Below are positions 1-8,450 of a stretch of DNA of 64,000 nt, piece by piece. The notes beneath the pieces are model-generated. The model was not told where the DNA came from. It saw only the letters and a program-made list of their open reading frames with translations, and did not search any database. Origin of the DNA: UMGS1889 sp900556055 (lineage in GTDB: Bacteria; Bacillota; Clostridia; Oscillospirales; Ruminococcaceae); NCBI GenBank assembly GCA_902463265.1, contig CABQEV010000001.1, positions 124,001 through 188,000 on the forward strand, given 5' to 3'. The position numbers and the translations under genes are program-made. The number at the start of each line of letters is the position of its first letter. The first letter of the stretch is position 1.

Positions 1-318
1 CTTTTCAAATCTTTCGATATCGGTAACAAAGATAGTTGCACCGCCGACCGTGACTTCAACGGGGAAGGACTGGTATGTACCGACGCCCATAGTTGTGGAT
101 GTGGGGACAAACTGCTTTCTTTTCCTCGATGCGCCTGCGATTATCTCGATGACCTTATCGACATTCTCGTTTTCGGTGCATATGAGGAACGTTGTGTTTC
201 CTGCCATAAGAAATCCGCCCGTAGATGCGAGCTTTGTGGCAAAAAATCCTTCTTTGGTAAGATTTGAAGAGACAGACTGGCTGTCGTCATTATTTACAAT
301 TGCATAGATAAGCTTCAT
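1..318 (-). CDS. darA: Cyclic-di-AMP receptor DarA (PII-like), 3' end outside window
   Basis: A small cytosolic PII-like protein that binds the second messenger c-di-AMP. The 106 visible codons begin MKLIYAIVNNDD and contain the family hallmarks TKLASTGGFL, GNTTF and, near the C terminus, PVEVTVGGATIFV. B. subtilis DarA (YaaQ) has about 109 residues, so only the last few residues and the stop are missing. ATG at 318 is preceded by GGAGGAC. It lies 37 bp downstream of the YaaO-like gene on the same strand. In B. subtilis yaaO-tmk-yaaQ are neighbours, so the order is conserved but tmk is absent between them. Its effector target is not known from the sequence. Confidence 0.93.
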   Translation of the reverse strand, partial: MKLIYAIVNNDDSQSVSSNLTKEGFFATKLASTGGFLMAGNTTFLICTENENVDKVIEIIAGASRKRKQFVPTSTTMGVGTYQSFPVEVTVGGATIFVTDIERFEK

Positions 319-355
319 AAAAAAGTCCTCCGGAAGGTAAAAATGGATACCTATT

Positions 356-1684
356 TTATTTTACCACATTTACATGAAAAATGCTATACCTTTTTAAAAT
401 TTTTATGCAGTTTTCATCTATTTTTTCTCCGCTGACGATAAGTGCCACTCCGGGTGGACACGCTGAGCGTATTTCTGCGCATATCCTGCCATCGGCTTCA
501 TCGGTCGGGATATCCTCCGATTCGGCGAATGCGGCTTCTCTTATCGGCATGACCTTCTGCGGTCTTATATCGGGGATATCGGGCATTTTTATGCGTATTT
601 TCGGCATTCTGACATCGGAAAGCACCTTTTTCAGCCTTCTGATATCTGCCGATGACGTAAGCGGAGAAAACAGCAGTACAACGTGAGTTTCATCGGAATA
701 TTCACATTCTATCCCGTTTTCACGCAGGATATCGGCGAGGTCATCTCCCGTAAGTCCGCTTGAAGATGCACGTATAGTTATCCTGAGCGGCTCACTTTCC
801 TCTATTGTCCAAACGGCGGAAAGCTCCTTTTTCAGCTCGGTTATCATATCTGCCGCACGGGGAATGTCCCGTCTGCCATGCTTTTCAAGGTAATCCGCAC
901 ATACATCGAGCGACTGCATTATCAGATATGACGGACTTGTCGAACCGAAACGGGACATAGCCTGCTTTGCCTTCCCGACATATTTTTCATTGCCGATATG
1001 AAGATAAGCACCGCCCGTCAGAGCGGGAAGCATCTTATGTGCGGAGTCACAGCAGATATCCGCACCGAGCTTTATCGGGTGGATATTTTCACCTAGGAAT
1101 GCGAGATGTGCGCCGTGAGCGTTGTCAACGACAAGCGGTATGCCATGCTTGTGACAAACCTTGGCTATTCCCCCGACATCGTATATCCTGCCGAGATAAT
1201 CGGGCGATGTCATGTAGAAACAGCAGGCATTTTCTGCTGAAAGTATCGCATTTTCCGCCATTTCCGCCGTAACACGTCCCGAAAGCAGGCTTCCGTTCTC
1301 ATATTCGGGATATACCCAGAAAACATCGAGATCAAGCAGCGAAGCGGTGTTCACGAACGCACGGTGACAATTTCTCACGGCTATGCATTTTCCGCCGATG
1401 CCGCAGGTCATGGAAAGCATAGCTTGGATGCATAGCGTCGAGCCGCCCACAGAATAGACAGTTTCGGCAGTGCCGTAAAGCTCCGATGTTTTCCGTTCGC
1501 TGTCGGCTATTATGCCGTCCGCCTCAAAAAGGCTGTCAGCGCCCTTTATTTCGGTTATATCGTATGGATAAACGCCGCATATCGGATCATCGGAAATGCT
1601 TATTCCCTTATGTCCGGGCATATGGAGCCGCAGAGTTCCGCTTTCGGCGTATTTTTTTACATAATCACAGATAGGCTTTGACAT
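356..1684 (-). CDS. Orn/Lys/Arg decarboxylase family protein (YaaO-like, PLP-dependent)
   Basis: A fold-type I PLP enzyme of the group that includes arginine/lysine/ornithine decarboxylases and B. subtilis YaaO. The N terminus carries LHMPGHKG, typical of the family; VVDNAHGAH holds the cofactor-contacting Asp and His, and CCDSAHKMLPALTGG contains the Schiff-base lysine. The 442 residues are shorter than inducible decarboxylases because the long N-terminal wing domain is missing, as in YaaO. Substrate cannot be read from the sequence; polyamine synthesis from lysine or arginine is the usual inference. ATG at 1684 has AGGAG upstream, and the gene leads a two-gene unit with darA. Confidence 0.88.
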   Translation of the reverse strand: MSKPICDYVKKYAESGTLRLHMPGHKGISISDDPICGVYPYDITEIKGADSLFEADGIIADSERKTSELYGTAETVYSVGGSTLCIQAMLSMTCGIGGKCIAVRNCHRAFVNTASLLDLDVFWVYPEYENGSLLSGRVTAEMAENAILSAENACCFYMTSPDYLGRIYDVGGIAKVCHKHGIPLVVDNAHGAHLAFLGENIHPIKLGADICCDSAHKMLPALTGGAYLHIGNEKYVGKAKQAMSRFGSTSPSYLIMQSLDVCADYLEKHGRRDIPRAADMITELKKELSAVWTIEESEPLRITIRASSSGLTGDDLADILRENGIECEYSDETHVVLLFSPLTSSADIRRLKKVLSDVRMPKIRIKMPDIPDIRPQKVMPIREAAFAESEDIPTDEADGRICAEIRSACPPGVALIVSGEKIDENCIKILKRYSIFHVNVVK

Positions 1685-1707
1685 TGTGTTCTCCTGTTTT
1701 TTCTTTT

Positions 1708-1736
1708 ATTATATCATACTTCGTATCTCACGGCAA
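1708..1736 (-). promoter_or_regulatory. Sigma-A type promoter for the YaaO-like gene and darA
   Basis: On the minus strand TTGCCG (1736-1731), 17 bp, TATAAT (1713-1708), ending 24 bp before the start codon. Confidence 0.65.
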
Positions 1737-1772
1737 CAATAATATAGAGGGCGATTTTTGTGCAAATTACCC

Positions 1773-1802
1773 TTGGATTTTATCGGAAAACAGTGGTATA
1801 AT
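1773..1802 (+). promoter_or_regulatory. Sigma-A type promoter for the CarD gene
   Basis: TTGGAT (1773-1778), 18 bp, TATAAT (1797-1802), about 47 bp before the CarD start codon. Confidence 0.6.
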
Positions 1803-1849
1803 ATATATGATGAATAAAATTGTTCTAAATGATAGAAAGGATGGTCTGA

Positions 1850-2353
1850 ATGAATTTTCATGCGGGAGATAAGGTAGTTTACGGAAGCATGGGAGTATGC
1901 ACGTTTAAGGGTACGGAAAAGCGCACCTTTGACGGCATAGGTGAAAAGGAATACTGCAAGCTTGTGCCTGCGGACGGAAGCAGCGCAGCGTATTATGTTC
2001 CTGCGGGATCGGCTGACGAAAAGATCAGACCGCTGCTCACAAAGGATCAGGTATATGCGCTGATAGATGAGATGCCCGATATCGAACCTATGACCTGTGA
2101 GAACAGCCACGAGTGGAAAACCAAGGTAAGCGCAGTGATGCAGAGCGGAAACTATGAGAATATAATCTCGGTCATTAAGGCGATACATAGCAGAAGAAGG
2201 TCAAAAAGAAAGCTCAATTTTGCCGATGAACGCACGATGAAGACCGCAAAAAGTGCCATTCTCGGTGAGTTTTCCATTATTCTCGGAATGACGGAGAGCC
2301 AGACTGACAGGCTTATCTGCGAGCGACTTGGAGTAATACTAAAAACTCATTGA
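1850..2353 (+). CDS. CarD family transcriptional regulator
   Basis: The 167-residue protein has the CarD/CdnL architecture: an N-terminal Tudor-like RNA polymerase interaction domain (about residues 1-60, beginning MNFHAGDKVVYGSMGVC) and a helical C-terminal half with the basic run HSRRRSKRKLNFADE around residues 113-127. CarD proteins bind the RNAP beta subunit and stabilise promoter open complexes; some act in stress or rRNA control. The gene is a single unit with its own promoter and a strong terminator. ATG at 1850 follows AGAAAGGA. Its regulon cannot be deduced here. Confidence 0.9.
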   Translation: MNFHAGDKVVYGSMGVCTFKGTEKRTFDGIGEKEYCKLVPADGSSAAYYVPAGSADEKIRPLLTKDQVYALIDEMPDIEPMTCENSHEWKTKVSAVMQSGNYENIISVIKAIHSRRRSKRKLNFADERTMKTAKSAILGEFSIILGMTESQTDRLICERLGVILKTH

Positions 2354-2420
2354 ATTATGGGGATCTCTCGCCGCAAAACCGCATATATCAAAGCTTTTGC
2401 GGCGATTTCTTCTCCATAAT
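2354..2420 (+). terminator. Terminator hairpin after the CarD gene
   Basis: Ten perfect base pairs, CGCCGCAAAA (2369-2378) with TTTTGCGGCG (2395-2404), nested inside a second arm pair ATTATGG (2354-2360) and CCATAAT (2414-2420). The T-tract is weak (ATTTCTTCT). Confidence 0.65.
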
Positions 2421-2500
2421 TCTAATGGTTTTTATTATAAAATGCGAAACTGTATAATACTAAAAACCCATAATTCTAATAGCTTTTATTGTAAAATTGA

Positions 2501-2532
2501 GCCCTCACGCAATCTGCTGCGTGAGGGCTTTT
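2501..2532. terminator. Terminator between the convergent CarD and dehydrogenase genes
   Basis: GCCCTCACGC (2501-2510) pairs perfectly with GCGTGAGGGC (2519-2528) and is followed by TTTT. Confidence 0.8.
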
Positions 2533-2535
2533 GCA

Positions 2536-3492
2536 TCAATAGCCTTTTTTAATGTCAACGGTATGGATAAGCGGCTTACCGTTCAGAAATCTGTTGAGAT
2601 TTTCGGCGGCTATATCCCATATCATCCTTTCGGTGGCGGGTGAATGGCTGAACCCTTTTCCCGAGATATGCGGGGTTATCATGACATTCGGCAGCTTCCA
2701 GAGCGGAGAATCTGCGGGCAGCGGTTCTTCCTCAAAAACATCAAGCACAGCACCGTAAAGATGCCCCTCGGACATGACCTTGATAAGCGCAGCTTCATCT
2801 ATAAGCGTGCCGCGTCCGACATTTACGAGAAGTGAATTTTGTTTCATAAGGCGCAGACGTTTTTCGTTCAGCAGACCGTCTGTAAGCGGCGTATTCGGTA
2901 CGCAGCCTATCACGATATCGGCGCAGGGCAGGAGAGCGTCAAGTTCGTCAATGGTGTGAAATTCATCAAAATATTCGGACGGTGCGCTTTTTGTACGCTT
3001 TACGCCGATGATTTTCACACCGAATGGTTTCATTCGCTTTGCGATATTGCTGCCGATATCGCCCGTTCCGAGGATAAGCACGGTTTCGCCGAAAAGCGTT
3101 CTTTCCGCACCTGCGTCCTGCCAGAGGGAATGCTTCATATTGTCAGAATAGACGGGAAATCTGCGGTAAAGCGACAGCACTGCACCCATGACATATTCCG
3201 AGATAGTAACGCCGAATGCGCCCGAAGCGTTTGTCAGAATAACATCGGCGGGAAATCCGCCGTGACAGGTGTAGCGGTCGGTGCCTGCCTGAGTCATCTG
3301 CACCCATCTGAGATTTTCGGCTTTCTGTATGTCCTCAAGCGGCAGAACGCCGATTATTGCATCTGCCGAGCCGATAACGTCGGAAATATTGTCGGGAGAT
3401 CTGAAAATGAAGCTGCATCTGCCGCCGAATTTGCTTTGAAATGCAGAGCGTGCCGATTCATTGCAGGGAGATGTTACAAGTACGTTTATCAT
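2536..3492 (-). CDS. D-2-hydroxyacid dehydrogenase (NAD(P)-dependent)
   Basis: A cytosolic oxidoreductase that interconverts 2-keto acids and D-2-hydroxy acids. The 318 residues have the usual split catalytic domain and a central Rossmann fold with LGTGDIG at residues 141-147. The catalytic set is recognisable: Arg227 in NVGRG, Glu in DVFEEEP (251-257) and His275 in ITPHISG. It resembles the glyoxylate/hydroxypyruvate reductase-like group more than SerA, as it has no C-terminal ACT domain. Substrate is unknown. It stands alone with its own promoter; ATG at 3492 has GGAGCG upstream. Confidence 0.88.
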   Translation of the reverse strand: MINVLVTSPCNESARSAFQSKFGGRCSFIFRSPDNISDVIGSADAIIGVLPLEDIQKAENLRWVQMTQAGTDRYTCHGGFPADVILTNASGAFGVTISEYVMGAVLSLYRRFPVYSDNMKHSLWQDAGAERTLFGETVLILGTGDIGSNIAKRMKPFGVKIIGVKRTKSAPSEYFDEFHTIDELDALLPCADIVIGCVPNTPLTDGLLNEKRLRLMKQNSLLVNVGRGTLIDEAALIKVMSEGHLYGAVLDVFEEEPLPADSPLWKLPNVMITPHISGKGFSHSPATERMIWDIAAENLNRFLNGKPLIHTVDIKKGY

Positions 3493-3532
3493 AGAGATCG
3501 CTCCGATTTAAAGTGAGATTTTTTACAAGGAA

Positions 3533-3561
3533 ATTATATCACCGTGCCATGCGTATGTCAA
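3533..3561 (-). promoter_or_regulatory. Sigma-A promoter for the D-2-hydroxyacid dehydrogenase
   Basis: Minus strand TTGACA (3561-3556), 17 bp, TATAAT (3538-3533): a consensus promoter 41 bp upstream of the start codon. Confidence 0.8.
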
Positions 3562-3658
3562 TACCGACTATATCCTGACGAAAAAGGAAAATTTCGATGC
3601 TGCGCCGGACACACTTTCACAGGCGGGATATGATATCGCAAAATAATTTCCGCAGCTA

Positions 3659-3687
3659 TTGAAATCTCCCGAAAAAAATGTTATAAT
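3659..3687 (+). promoter_or_regulatory. Sigma-A promoter for argH
   Basis: TTGAAA (3659-3664), 17 bp, TATAAT (3682-3687), 37 bp before the argH start codon. No arginine-type operator was recognised. Confidence 0.75.
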
Positions 3688-3724
3688 GTATTCATATGAT
3701 ATTTTATGATAAAGGAAGATGAAA

Positions 3725-5107
3725 ATGGCTAATTCTTTATGGGCAGGACGTTTTTCAAAGGAAATAGATTCTAAGGTAAATGACTTCAATTCCTCCGTTT
3801 CATTCGATGCAAGAATGTACCGCCAGGATATCAGAGGTTCAATAGCTCATGCCACCATGCTGGGCGACTGCGGCATTATCGAGAAGCATGAAAGCGAAAA
3901 GATAGTTGAAGGTCTGAAAGGCATTCTTGCTGATATCGACAGCGGAAAGCTTCTTATTGACCCCAATGCTGAGGACATTCATATGTTCGTTGAGCAGGAG
4001 CTTACAAACCGTCTCGGAGATACCGGAAAAAGACTTCACACAGCAAGAAGCCGAAACGATCAGGTTGCGCTGGATATCAGACTTTATCTGCGTGACGAGA
4101 TCGCAGAGCTTATACCTATGGTGAAGAAGCTTATTGCAGCTCTCTGCGATATTGCCGAAAAGAACCTTGACACTGTTATGTGCGGATATACACATCTCCA
4201 GAGGGCACAGCCCATCACTCTCGGACATCACCTTATGGCATATGCGAATATGCTTTCCCGTGATATAGGACGTTTAAAAGATACAAACAAAAGAATGGAC
4301 AGATGCCCACTCGGAAGCGGCGCTCTGGCTTCAACGACCTATCCGATCGACAGAAAGGAAGCTGCCGATCTTCTCGGATTTGCCGATGTGACACAGAACA
4401 GTCTTGACGGCGTTTCCGACCGTGATTTCTGCATAGAGCTTGCGTCTGCACTTTCTATCCTTATGATGCATCTTTCGAGATTTTCCGAGGAGATAATCCT
4501 CTGGTGCAGCTGGGAATTCAAATTCATCGAGCTTGATGACGCTTATGCAACAGGCTCATCTATCATGCCGCAGAAGAAAAATCCCGATATCACCGAGCTT
4601 ATAAGAGGAAAGACAGGCAGAGTTTACGGCGATCTGACAACCCTCCTCACTATGATGAAGGGACTTCCGCTTGCATATAACAAGGATATGCAGGAGGATA
4701 AGGAAGCTATTTTCGATGCTATCGACACGGTCAAGCTTTGCCTCGGCACATTCACACCGATGCTCGAAACTATGCGTGTCAATAAGGAGAATATGCGTGC
4801 CGCAGCAGCTAAGGGCTTCATTAATGCGACCGATTGTGCAGATTATCTTGTCAAGAAGGGTCTGCCCTTCCGTGACGCTTACAAGATCACGGGAACTCTC
4901 GTTGCACGCTGCATCGAGCTTGGCACAACTCTTGAAGCACTTCCGCTTGACGAGTACAAGAAGCTCTGCGACACATTTGATATTGATGTTTACGATGCTA
5001 TCAACCTTGATACCTGCGTAAACATGAGAAAAGCACAGGGCGGACCTTCCCCTGAATCCGTAATGATGCAGATCGAATATATCAGAGCATTTATCCTTGA
5101 TATGTGA
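3725..5107 (+). CDS. argH: Argininosuccinate lyase
   Basis: Catalyses the last step of arginine synthesis, cleaving argininosuccinate to arginine and fumarate; a cytosolic homotetramer. The 460-residue product starts MANSLWAGRFSKEID and carries HTARSRNDQVALD, the THLQRAQP segment and the fumarase/aspartase signature GSSIMPQKKNPD with its catalytic serine loop. Length is normal. An upstream in-frame ATG at 3719 lies directly against the ribosome-binding site, so 3725, six bases after GGAAG, is the better start. argG is not adjacent, so the gene is monocistronic. Confidence 0.97.
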   Translation: MANSLWAGRFSKEIDSKVNDFNSSVSFDARMYRQDIRGSIAHATMLGDCGIIEKHESEKIVEGLKGILADIDSGKLLIDPNAEDIHMFVEQELTNRLGDTGKRLHTARSRNDQVALDIRLYLRDEIAELIPMVKKLIAALCDIAEKNLDTVMCGYTHLQRAQPITLGHHLMAYANMLSRDIGRLKDTNKRMDRCPLGSGALASTTYPIDRKEAADLLGFADVTQNSLDGVSDRDFCIELASALSILMMHLSRFSEEIILWCSWEFKFIELDDAYATGSSIMPQKKNPDITELIRGKTGRVYGDLTTLLTMMKGLPLAYNKDMQEDKEAIFDAIDTVKLCLGTFTPMLETMRVNKENMRAAAAKGFINATDCADYLVKKGLPFRDAYKITGTLVARCIELGTTLEALPLDEYKKLCDTFDIDVYDAINLDTCVNMRKAQGGPSPESVMMQIEYIRAFILDM

Positions 5108-5124
5108 TCCTGTTAAATAAAAAA

Positions 5125-5164
5125 ACAGCGTCCCAAAGATGATCGTTTTCGGGACGCTGTTTTT
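5125..5164. terminator. Bidirectional terminator between argH and the MFS gene
   Basis: ACAGCGTCCC (5125-5134) pairs perfectly with GGGACGCTGT (5151-5160). An A-run precedes and a T-run follows, so it can serve both convergent genes. Confidence 0.9.
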
Positions 5165-6317
5165 ATTTTGTGCGGCAGAGCTTTTCCGTTTTGTTTATCA
5201 TGAAAAGCAGAAGGAAAAAGAAAAATGCCATGTATGCGGGCATGAGCTTCAGGCTGACATGGTTTGCGATAAGCCCGAAAAGCGGCGGCATGAATGTCGA
5301 GCCGACATATGCGCTTGCCATTTGTATGCCGATAATTCCCTGTGAATTTTCAGCACCGAAATTGTCCGGTGTTGAGTGGATAATGCAGGGATAGACGGGC
5401 GCACAGCCTAAGCCTATTACAATAAATCCGATAAGCGAAACGATCTTTATCGGCACGGCTATGCAGATCACGCCGAAAAGTGCGATCAATGTTCCGATGC
5501 GTATCATTCTGTTGTCGCCCAGCTTGTCGGAGATAAATCCCGAGAGAAAACGTCCCGCAGTTATGCCGATGAAGAAGAGCGAGCCGAATGCTGCGGCTTC
5601 GTCCTTGGCCGCACCTCTTGCGCCTTCAAGATAGCTGCTTGCCCAGAGCATCGCAGTTGATTCGGCGGCGCAGTATGCGAAAAATCCCGTCAGAAGATAG
5701 GGCACGCCCTTTATCTTCAGCGCACCCCTCAGTCCGAGAACTTTGGTGCTTTTGCTCTCCTCCTCAGTGCTGCTGTTTATTTTCCACAGCGGCAGAGTCA
5801 GCAGAAGAACGGCGGTTATGCCGAACTGGAGATAGGAAACTGTCCTGTAACCTTCATTCCATGATGAATGTGTGAGGGCATAGCTCATTATGTAGGGGCT
5901 GATTATCGTTCCGACACCCCAGAAGCTGTGCAGCCAGCTCATATGCCGTGAACTGTAATGGAGAGCGACATAGTTGTTCAGTGCCGCATCAATAGCACCT
6001 GCACCCAGACCGTAGGGTATACCCCAGAGGCACATCTGATAGAATTCGGTCACTGTCGAAAATCCGAAAAGAGCTGCCGCCGTGAGAAAAACGCTCACGG
6101 CTGTAACTATCTTAGTGCTGAATTTTTTTGTGAGACGTTCGGACATAAGTCCCGAAATGATAGTTCCGCCTGCGATTATCATTGATACCATGCCCATGTA
6201 GGAGAGCGGAACATCAAGATCGGTGCGGATAGTCGGCCATGCAGATCCGAGCAGCGAATCGGGCAGTCCAAGACTTATAAAAGCGAGATAAATAACAGCC
6301 AGAAGCAGAAGATACAT
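5163..6317 (-). CDS. MFS transporter
   Basis: An integral membrane carrier of the major facilitator superfamily with about 12 hydrophobic segments in 384 residues. The first helix (MYLLLLAVIYLAFISLGLPD) and the GLMSERLTKKFSTK loop between helices 2 and 3 fit the MFS loop-A motif, and GRFLSGFISDKLGDNR repeats it in the second half. The N-terminal GLPDSLLGSAWP segment recalls the sugar/fucose-permease-like branch, but the substrate cannot be assigned. ATG at 6317 is chosen because AAGGAA lies just upstream; a longer frame to 6494 would overlap the ackA terminator and lacks family similarity. Confidence 0.85.
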   Translation of the reverse strand: MYLLLLAVIYLAFISLGLPDSLLGSAWPTIRTDLDVPLSYMGMVSMIIAGGTIISGLMSERLTKKFSTKIVTAVSVFLTAAALFGFSTVTEFYQMCLWGIPYGLGAGAIDAALNNYVALHYSSRHMSWLHSFWGVGTIISPYIMSYALTHSSWNEGYRTVSYLQFGITAVLLLTLPLWKINSSTEEESKSTKVLGLRGALKIKGVPYLLTGFFAYCAAESTAMLWASSYLEGARGAAKDEAAAFGSLFFIGITAGRFLSGFISDKLGDNRMIRIGTLIALFGVICIAVPIKIVSLIGFIVIGLGCAPVYPCIIHSTPDNFGAENSQGIIGIQMASAYVGSTFMPPLFGLIANHVSLKLMPAYMAFFFFLLLFMINKTEKLCRTK

Positions 6318-6375
6318 ATAAAACCATTCCTTATAATTCAATGTGATTTTAGTATTAATGTGTGATGACCGGAAA

Positions 6376-6404
6376 ATTATATCACAGCCGGCGGGAAATG
6401 TCAA
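6376..6404 (-). promoter_or_regulatory. Sigma-A promoter for the MFS transporter gene
   Basis: Minus strand TTGACA (6404-6399), 17 bp, TATAAT (6381-6376), 59 bp upstream of the start codon. This consensus promoter supports the shorter start at 6317. Confidence 0.8.
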
Positions 6405-6424
6405 TTGAAAATCACAATACATAC

Positions 6425-6458
6425 GCAAAAAATGCCCCGGCCATGATGTGACCGGGGC
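6425..6458 (-). terminator. Terminator of ackA
   Basis: GCCCCGG (6434-6440) pairs with CCGGGGC (6452-6458). Read on the minus strand the stem is followed by ATTTTTT. Confidence 0.85.
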
Positions 6459-6474
6459 AAAGCTATGCGTAGGA

Positions 6475-7674
6475 TTACTTTGAGATAAGAGCAAGTGTAT
6501 CTCTTGCGATAAGCAGCTCTTCGTTTGTGGGAACTACCCATACTTCAACCTTGGAATCATCTGCGGAGATCTTGCAGAGCTTTCCTCTGAGACCGTCGTT
6601 CTTGGAATCGTCAAGCTTGATGCCGAAGAAATCCATGTTGTCGCAAACGTCCTTACGAACTTCGGGAGCGTTCTCTCCGATGCCGCCTGTGAAGATGATA
6701 GCATCAAGACCGTTCATAGCGGCAGCGAAACCGCCGATGTACTTCTTGATCTCGTAACGGAGCATATCGCCTGCGAGGAGAGCCCTCTTGTCGCCCTTTG
6801 CAGCTGCTGCAGCGATATCTCTGTTATCGCTGGAGATGCCCGAAATTCCGAGGAAACCGGACTTCTTGTTGAGGTATTCGCTCATCTGATCTGCTGTAAG
6901 ACCGAGCTTCTTCTGAACGAATTCAACAGCGGAAGGATCGACAGCACCGCTTCGTGTTCCCATCAGAACGCCGTCAAGGGGAGTGAAGCCCATTGTAGTG
7001 TCGATGGACTTGCCGCCTTCGATAGCAGTGATGGAAGAACCGTTTCCGAGGTGGCAGGAAACGATCTTGAGATCCTTGATATCTCTGCCCATAGCCTTAG
7101 CGAGAGCAGCGGAAACGAATCTGTGTGATGTGCCGTGGAAGCCGTACTTTCTTACGTGCAGCTTTTCATAGCACTCATAGGGCAGACCGAACATATAAGC
7201 CTTTTCGGGCATTGTCTGATGGAATGCAGTATCGAAAACAACTACCTGAGGACAGGTTGCGGGAATTACCTTCTTGCAGGCTCTGAGAGCGAGTGCGTGA
7301 GGGTGGTTATGTACGGGAGCAAGCTCGGACAGACCGTCGATCTTGTCGATAACCTCGTCTGTAACGAGAGTTGTTTCGCTGAACACCTCAGCGCCCTGTA
7401 CTATTCTGTGACCGACTGCGGAGATCTCGTCCATGGACTTGATAACGGCAGCATCGCCTGTTGTGAGAACTTCAACGAGCTTCTCAAAAGCTTCTGTATG
7501 AGTGGGGAATGAGCAGTCAGCGTCGTATGTGCGTCCGTCGCCTGTCTTATGGGAGATATGACCGTCGATGCCGATACGGTCGCAGTTACCCTTTGCGATA
7601 ACGCTTTCATCGTCCATATTGATAAGCTGATACTTGAGTGAAGAGCTTCCTGCATTTACAACGAGAATCAACAT
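6475..7674 (-). CDS. ackA: Acetate kinase
   Basis: Interconverts acetyl phosphate + ADP and acetate + ATP, the substrate-level ATP step of fermentative acetate production. The 399-residue protein has the whole ASKHA signature set: NAGSSSLKYQL at residues 7-17, DTAFHQTMP, GFHGTSHR, the phosphate loop CHLGNGSS, GTRSGAVDP and the adenosine loop FTGGIGENAPEVR. Length is typical. The usual partner pta is not adjacent. ATG at 7674 has AAAGGTC upstream, and the gene has its own promoter and terminator. Together with pyruvate kinase elsewhere in the window it fits a fermentative anaerobe. Confidence 0.98.
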   Translation of the reverse strand: MLILVVNAGSSSLKYQLINMDDESVIAKGNCDRIGIDGHISHKTGDGRTYDADCSFPTHTEAFEKLVEVLTTGDAAVIKSMDEISAVGHRIVQGAEVFSETTLVTDEVIDKIDGLSELAPVHNHPHALALRACKKVIPATCPQVVVFDTAFHQTMPEKAYMFGLPYECYEKLHVRKYGFHGTSHRFVSAALAKAMGRDIKDLKIVSCHLGNGSSITAIEGGKSIDTTMGFTPLDGVLMGTRSGAVDPSAVEFVQKKLGLTADQMSEYLNKKSGFLGISGISSDNRDIAAAAAKGDKRALLAGDMLRYEIKKYIGGFAAAMNGLDAIIFTGGIGENAPEVRKDVCDNMDFFGIKLDDSKNDGLRGKLCKISADDSKVEVWVVPTNEELLIARDTLALISK

Positions 7675-7714
7675 AATTTATATCCAGACCTTTCAATTAA
7701 AATTACCGTCTAAC

Positions 7715-7743
7715 ATTTTACCACTATTTCTGACAAAAATCAA
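7715..7743 (-). promoter_or_regulatory. Sigma-A type promoter for ackA
   Basis: Minus strand TTGATT (7743-7738), 17 bp, TAAAAT (7720-7715), 41 bp upstream of the start codon. Confidence 0.6.
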
Positions 7744-7834
7744 GACTTTTGTGTAAATATCGGAGGTAAAGAATGAAAAAAACTCTTTCAAATTTATGTC
7801 GGTGATAATATACTTTATTTATAGAACTGCAAAA

Positions 7835-7859
7835 GCGGAACGAATGTTATCCGTTCCGC
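7835..7859 (-). terminator. Terminator of the XRE-TPR gene
   Basis: GCGGAACG (7835-7842) pairs perfectly with CGTTCCGC (7852-7859). On the minus strand TTTTGC follows the stem, 9 bp past the stop codon. Confidence 0.75.
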
Positions 7860-7867
7860 CTGATATT

Positions 7868-8419
7868 TCACGTATTCCCCGAAGCCATTCTGCTGTAATA
7901 TTCGCTGAGCTTTCCTGCGATCTCCGCTTTGAGTATCATGCAGTCCGCTTCGAGCGAACGGTTCGCATAGACTCCGCTGCCTGCCAGGGAATATGCCCTT
8001 TCGGCTCTTTCGATAGCCTGGCGGTAATCACCCTCGCTGTACGCCTGTTTCGCAAGATTATAGTATGATATGGCAAGAAGTGCCGAAAATTCGTCGTTTG
8101 CAGAACCGAGTGCCAGTGCATCCTCCGCAGAATCCGCAGCCTCACGCCAGAATTTCTCACGGATAAGCACCTTTGTGTTTTCAAGCTTGCGCAGTATCTC
8201 GTCAGCCGATGTTTCCGCCTCCGACGGCATCAGCCCCGCAAGATTTAGGTCTAGCTTCCTAGCCAGATATTCAAGCGTTTTCACGGAGGGAGTGGCACTT
8301 CCGCTTTCAATCTGACTGAGCATGTTCCTTGTTATGAAATCACCCACTACCTCGCTCTGCGTCATTTTCTTTGCAAGACGTGCTTCTTTTATCTTTTTGC
8401 CAAGCTCGGCGGGATCCAT
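7868..8419 (-). CDS. XRE-family HTH regulator with TPR-like C-terminal half
   Basis: A 183-residue DNA-binding protein. Residues about 5-62 form a Cro/C1 helix-turn-helix (KIKEARLAKKMTQSEV, then RNMLSQIESGSATPSV), and residues about 85-175 are amphipathic helices with TPR-like repeats (FWREAADSAEDALALG; AYSEGDYRQAIERAERAY). This layout matches Rgg/PlcR-like or SinR-like regulators in which TPR helices dimerise or bind a peptide; no candidate peptide gene was seen next to it. ATG at 8419 follows AAGGAG at 11 bp spacing. The target may be the divergent nfeD-flotillin unit, but the 166-bp palindrome separates them. Confidence 0.82.
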   Translation of the reverse strand: MDPAELGKKIKEARLAKKMTQSEVVGDFITRNMLSQIESGSATPSVKTLEYLARKLDLNLAGLMPSEAETSADEILRKLENTKVLIREKFWREAADSAEDALALGSANDEFSALLAISYYNLAKQAYSEGDYRQAIERAERAYSLAGSGVYANRSLEADCMILKAEIAGKLSEYYSRMASGNT

Positions 8420-8450
8420 TCGCAGCCGCTCCTTTCCTTTTATATATAAT

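Noticed and set aside
50..307. Plus-strand open frame opposite darA
   Set aside because: It is antisense to a well-conserved gene, has no ribosome-binding site and no family resemblance.
3719..3724. ATG at 3719 as the argH start
   Set aside because: It lies against the GGAAG ribosome-binding site; ATG at 3725 has correct spacing and matches the family N terminus.
6318..6494. Upstream extension of the MFS protein
   Set aside because: It would cross the promoter and the ackA terminator and adds a stretch unlike any transporter N terminus.
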